Positions 61,094-64,000 of a DNA stretch of 64,000 nt are shown piece by piece. Origin of the DNA: Bacteroidota bacterium. Lineage in GTDB: Bacteria > Bacteroidota > Bacteroidia > Flavobacteriales > Weeksellaceae. The stretch's first letter is position 1. Every line of letters starts with the position of its first letter. A program made the position numbers and the translations under genes. The stretch lies in assembly GCA_023458535.1 (NCBI GenBank), contig JAEWYW010000039.1, forward strand, positions 1-64,000, in the 5' to 3' direction. The notes below the pieces were generated by a model. It worked only from the letters and a program-made list of their open reading frames with translations. It was not told the DNA's origin and did no database searches.

Positions 61094-62323
61094 TTAATTC
61101 ATCATTTCATCATAAATATCTTTGATAAATTCTCTTTTTACAGAAAAGTATCTTCCTATTTTATTGTTTTGATAGAAATTTCCGTTGTATTCAATGTCAT
61201 ATCTGACATAAGCCAAAGAGTTGCTTTTCGGTTCAATTTTCCAATTATTCTTTAGAAGCTTTCGCACGTCTGAAACCGACCAATAAGACTTGAACATTGT
61301 CTTTAGCATTGATACAATATCCGTTGGAGTGAATTGAATTTCGTTTTCATCGAAGTTTTCAAAAATTTCATTGAATAGTTCAACAATCTGCCTTTCGAGC
61401 TTATTGTTATTTCTCCAAACTAATTTTTTCAAAGCTTCAGTTTTAATTTCTTCGGGAGAAAACCACATTCTTGATTTTTTTGATGAAGTAAATTTTTGAG
61501 ATAGTAGAAACGATAGGAAATCGGGAATTTCTTTATTTAATTGTTGTAGAAACTCCGTATTTTCTTCTTTGATAGGCTTTACCTTGATAATCCAAAAACG
61601 AATTTCATTTTCATCAATCTGAATGAAATTATCTTCATTATTGGAACAAAGGATGAACTTTGCGAAAAAGTCGATTTCTTCTCTGTCATGTCCTTTTCGT
61701 TCAATTTTATCTTTATCAGTTGTAGACAAATATTTCAACCTTTCTGTTATCTCTTTTTTATCAAAGAAAACTTCATCAATTGCAACAATTAGTTTTGAAG
61801 TCCAGTCCGCATTGAATTGAGAACCAAAAGAATCCCCCTTAATATAAGTCATATTCAATCCGAAAATTGATTTTAACCATTTAATCATCGTAGTTTTACC
61901 TGTTGCTCTTTCTTTACTCACTAAACAAAGTATTGGTAAATATTGCGTTGGTAATTCAAGCAAAATCTTGATGTAATCAATTCCTAACAGATATTGCGTC
62001 CCGAATATGTGTTTTATAAATTGAATTGATTTTTGAATTTTGGGTGAATCAATTTCAATAAGGCATTCATTAGGTTTGAAAGGAAGTTCATTGTATGTAT
62101 TATAAAAATTCCCAATGATCCTTTTGTAATTGATGTTATCTGGAAAACATATAAAATCATCAAGTTTCGGAATGGTACTCAAAAAGTCCTTTCCTTCGTC
62201 GGCAATGATAGTTTCCCGATTCCATTTTATCATTAGGGAAATTTCATCGCCCGAAATTGTAGGTTTGAATATTATTTTATAATAAGACGTTCCTACTCGG
62301 ATGTAAGAATTTTCTTTTTTCAT
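61094..62323 (-). CDS. Primase/helicase-like P-loop ATPase (VirE/DUF5906 type)
   Basis: A 409-residue replication ATPase. Motifs: Walker A SKERATGKTTMIKW (near residue 140-153), Walker B KLIVAIDEVFFDKKE, and the FILCSNNEDNFIQI sensor block, typical of the DUF5906/D5-like SF3 helicase group. Flanking ends are helical, including a possible DNA-binding C-terminus (TPTDIVSMLKTMFKSYWSVSDVRKLLKNNW). Probably opens the element's replication origin with the primase. The gene starts 94 bases after the excisionase-like gene and ends just before the iteron-like gap. Confidence 0.85.
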   Translation of the reverse strand: MKKENSYIRVGTSYYKIIFKPTISGDEISLMIKWNRETIIADEGKDFLSTIPKLDDFICFPDNINYKRIIGNFYNTYNELPFKPNECLIEIDSPKIQKSIQFIKHIFGTQYLLGIDYIKILLELPTQYLPILCLVSKERATGKTTMIKWLKSIFGLNMTYIKGDSFGSQFNADWTSKLIVAIDEVFFDKKEITERLKYLSTTDKDKIERKGHDREEIDFFAKFILCSNNEDNFIQIDENEIRFWIIKVKPIKEENTEFLQQLNKEIPDFLSFLLSQKFTSSKKSRMWFSPEEIKTEALKKLVWRNNNKLERQIVELFNEIFENFDENEIQFTPTDIVSMLKTMFKSYWSVSDVRKLLKNNWKIEPKSNSLAYVRYDIEYNGNFYQNNKIGRYFSVKREFIKDIYDEMMN

Positions 62324-62341
62324 TACTATTTGGATTTTAGA

Positions 62342-62366
62342 AATCCGTATCTTTGTGTAACGGATT
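62342..62366 (+). promoter_or_regulatory. Palindrome around a plus-strand -7 element
   Basis: AATCCGT (62342-62348) and ACGGATT (62360-62366) form an inverted repeat around TATCTTTG (62348-62355), an exact TAnnTTTG on the plus strand. It faces opposite to both neighbours, so an antisense or counter-transcript is possible. Nearby TTTG at 62329-62332 gives only 15 bases to the -7 element. Confidence 0.35.
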
Positions 62367-62389
62367 GGATATTAAACAATAAGAAATAG

Positions 62390-62413
62390 GCGTAACTACT
62401 GGAATAGTTGCGC
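62390..62413. terminator. Hairpin between the excisionase-like and ATPase genes
   Basis: GCGTAACTA/TAGTTGCGC stem (one G-T pair) with a six-base loop, followed on the plus strand by TTTATTATT. It could end either the excisionase transcript or a short plus-strand RNA. Confidence 0.5.
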
Positions 62414-62417
62414 TTTA

Positions 62418-62702
62418 TTATTGGGAATTACGTTTTCTCCCATATTCCAAAAGTTCTTTTTTGGAATAGAAAAATCGTCCGTTAAAATCGTAATGAGGTA
62501 AGTTTTTCGATTTCCTCCAATCAATAATAGTTGGAATCGAAATTTTGAGAAATTCTGCAGCTTCAGTTTGAGATACTAAATCATTTTCTGCAGTTTGGAT
62601 TTGCGAATCTTGAATGCTAAAAACATTCTTTGCTTTTTGTAGAATGATTTCTACTGCTTTTTCTAAATCGTGTTTAGAATGCGAATAAAGTTGGATAGAC
62701 AT
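62418..62702 (-). CDS. Excisionase-like HTH protein (MerR/Xis type)
   Basis: A 94-residue DNA-binding protein with the MerR-like helix-turn-helix of excisionases: LVSQTEAAEFLKISIPTIIDWRKSKNLPHYDFNGRFFYSKKELLEYGRK (about 43-92). This arrangement, with an A-A-E-F-L-K-I-S-x-x-T-I start, is common in Bacteroidota mobile elements, where it bends DNA at att sites or acts as a regulator. It is in the replication/transfer operon, upstream of the ATPase gene. Confidence 0.85.
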   Translation of the reverse strand: MSIQLYSHSKHDLEKAVEIILQKAKNVFSIQDSQIQTAENDLVSQTEAAEFLKISIPTIIDWRKSKNLPHYDFNGRFFYSKKELLEYGRKRNSQ

Positions 62703-62846
62703 TTTAATTATTTTTAATTGGTTAAACTCATTTTTAACTGTGATATAAAATTGAGTGGATGAACCGATTAATATTTTAAAATCTCTATAATGTTTTATAT
62801 CATACTGATTACAAGTATTTTGTAAATTATTTTATCTTTTTAATAT

Positions 62847-63947
62847 TTATATATTTTCGATAGTTTTACTCTCTTTTACTGAATCAAAATACAAACTAAT
62901 GATTTCAGATATTTCTTTTTGATTACAATTTATTTTTTCCTTTTCATTCATCAGTGCTTTTTTCAAAGTAGGGATATATTGAATCAGAATGTCCTTATCA
63001 TTACCAATGAAAGTTCCGTTTTTACCCTGTTTGTTTTTGAAATTTTTATAAATAAAATCTTGAATTGCAATAAAAAGGGATTCTGTAATTTCAATATTAT
63101 TTTGAATAAATACATTTACAATTGAGTTTTTTAATTCTTTTTGACTAAAGTTTACATTTAATGTTTTTCGCTCAAATTTTATTGGCGTATTTATAGTACT
63201 CTTCTCGCTTTCTTTTGTAATAAATTCGTGTATTAAATGTTTATTGTAATGAAGTCCACTATTTCCGTCGAAAATCAGCAAATAGTGACTGGACAAAATT
63301 TTGCCCAAGAGTTTATAATCATCATTAATCTTTCTATAATCATCTATTGTAGAGAGTAAACTCAACTTATATTTTTCATAAAATAATTGTTTGATGGTCT
63401 GTTTTGATTCTAAACTCTCAATATCTCTGTTGAAGTTATCAAAGGTATAAATCTTACTAAAAGCCAATAAAAATTCATTTGAAACATTTTTAGAGTTCAA
63501 ATCAATTAATTCAATTTTATTGATAATTGACCAATAAACTTTTCTACGGTATTTGGAATTGAAATCTTTACTCTTTAAATATTTAAGACTTGTAGAATAC
63601 TTTTGAAGTTTAAATTCTCTCATTAGAGCTTCGCTCTGTCTGTTTCTTAAAATGAAAATTCTATATAGAAGATAACTTAAAACAATAGTTGGAATAAGAC
63701 CATAAAGAAAATTAGATTTTGTTAAGTAAACACACAACCAAACAAGCGAAAATAAGAAAAGAGTAACTATTATTTTAAAAGTAAATAATGACGAGAATAT
63801 AGTTTTTTGGAGTAACCATGTAATTTCATCAGAAAAAAACTTCTGAATAATCATAATTAGCAGCCAAATTACAAATAGCGAAACTAAAATGATGACCAAG
63901 ACCGATAATATTTTATTCTGAAGTAAATCTGAAATTATTTGTTCCAT
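62847..63947 (-). CDS. Membrane protein of unknown function (366 aa)
   Basis: A 366-residue protein with about four N-terminal hydrophobic helices (about residues 13-34, 49-69, 77-94 and possibly 36-48) and a 260-residue soluble, helical, Lys/Asn-rich remainder (LREFKLQKYSTSLKYLKSKDFNSKYRRKVYWSI...). No motif is recognised. It overlaps the end of an upstream, partly visible gene by 13 bases, so the two are translationally coupled. It lies in the mobile element; role unknown. Confidence 0.65.
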   Translation of the reverse strand: MEQIISDLLQNKILSVLVIILVSLFVIWLLIMIIQKFFSDEITWLLQKTIFSSLFTFKIIVTLFLFSLVWLCVYLTKSNFLYGLIPTIVLSYLLYRIFILRNRQSEALMREFKLQKYSTSLKYLKSKDFNSKYRRKVYWSIINKIELIDLNSKNVSNEFLLAFSKIYTFDNFNRDIESLESKQTIKQLFYEKYKLSLLSTIDDYRKINDDYKLLGKILSSHYLLIFDGNSGLHYNKHLIHEFITKESEKSTINTPIKFERKTLNVNFSQKELKNSIVNVFIQNNIEITESLFIAIQDFIYKNFKNKQGKNGTFIGNDKDILIQYIPTLKKALMNEKEKINCNQKEISEIISLYFDSVKESKTIENI

Positions 63948-64000
63948 GCTTTATCCATTTGATCATCGGTAAATGCTTCTGTAACTTTCATATATTTATC
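63935..64000 (-). CDS. C-terminal end of an upstream gene (partial)
   Basis: The last 21 codons of a frame that enters from the right edge (MKVTEAFTDDQMDKAWNK is the readable end) and stops at 63935, overlapping the next start by 13 bases. The overlap supports an operon. The family cannot be judged from this fragment. Confidence 0.5.
   Translation of the reverse strand, partial: DKYMKVTEAFTDDQMDKAWNK

Overview
The window is chromosomal DNA of a Bacteroidota bacterium, most likely family Weeksellaceae (Chryseobacterium or a close relative). The evidence is low-GC, gene-dense DNA, start sites preceded by A/T-rich sequence rather than clear Shine-Dalgarno motifs, -7 promoter elements of the Bacteroidota form TAnnTTTG (best in front of tRNA-Leu), a secreted M36 protease with a type IX secretion (T9SS) C-terminal sorting domain, and many lipoproteins and surface proteins typical of flavobacteria. 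The genus is inferred from overall resemblance, not proven.

Positions 1-49300 are ordinary core genome, about 45 genes in short, mostly minus-strand transcription units separated by clear hairpin-plus-T-run terminators. Recognisable core functions are DNA repair and recombination (uvrA, recR), translation and GTPases (typA, ychF), dNTP control (dgt), proline/amino-acid metabolism (pruA, a PLP aminotransferase, an APC permease, pepD), pyrophosphatase, lipid metabolism (cardiolipin synthase, lipid kinase), two GT2 glycosyltransferases, and secreted or surface hydrolases (S1/P1 nuclease, M36 and S9 peptidases, GHL10 hydrolase). A TPR-rich histidine kinase and its response regulator form a two-component pair. 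There are two tRNAs, Arg(TCG) on the minus strand and Leu(CAA) on the plus strand.

At about 49.3 kb, just past tRNA-Leu and its terminator, the character changes to an AT-rich accessory region that runs off the right edge. It begins with a chimeric ORF: the N-terminal half of an AAA-type ATPase fused in frame to the tail of a T9SS sorting domain, which looks like a deletion or insertion scar. Next comes a restriction-modification module (short HTH regulator, R-M fusion with an HsdR_N-like nuclease domain and an N6-adenine methylase, separate specificity subunit) laid out like BcgI-type IIB systems. A convincing 30-bp palindrome sits over the promoter of the regulator.

From 54.7 kb to the end lies the transfer and replication module of a mobilizable or conjugative element, all on the minus strand. 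In transcription order it has the tail of an unknown gene, a membrane protein, an excisionase-like HTH protein, a primase/helicase-type ATPase, a TOPRIM primase, a candidate oriT, MobC-like relaxosome protein, relaxase, VirD4-type coupling protein, and then two GIY-YIG-like proteins around a tiny two-helix membrane protein. The gap between the ATPase and the primase carries CTCATCAA iteron-like repeats, a plausible replication origin. No integrase and no mating-channel genes are visible, so the element is either mobilized in trans or continues outside the window.

I did not find a system I can call wholly new. The best leads are the ATPase/T9SS chimera, the repeat array with the oriT candidate, the GIY-YIG/mini-membrane cluster, and a possible small RNA at 43.75-43.83 kb.
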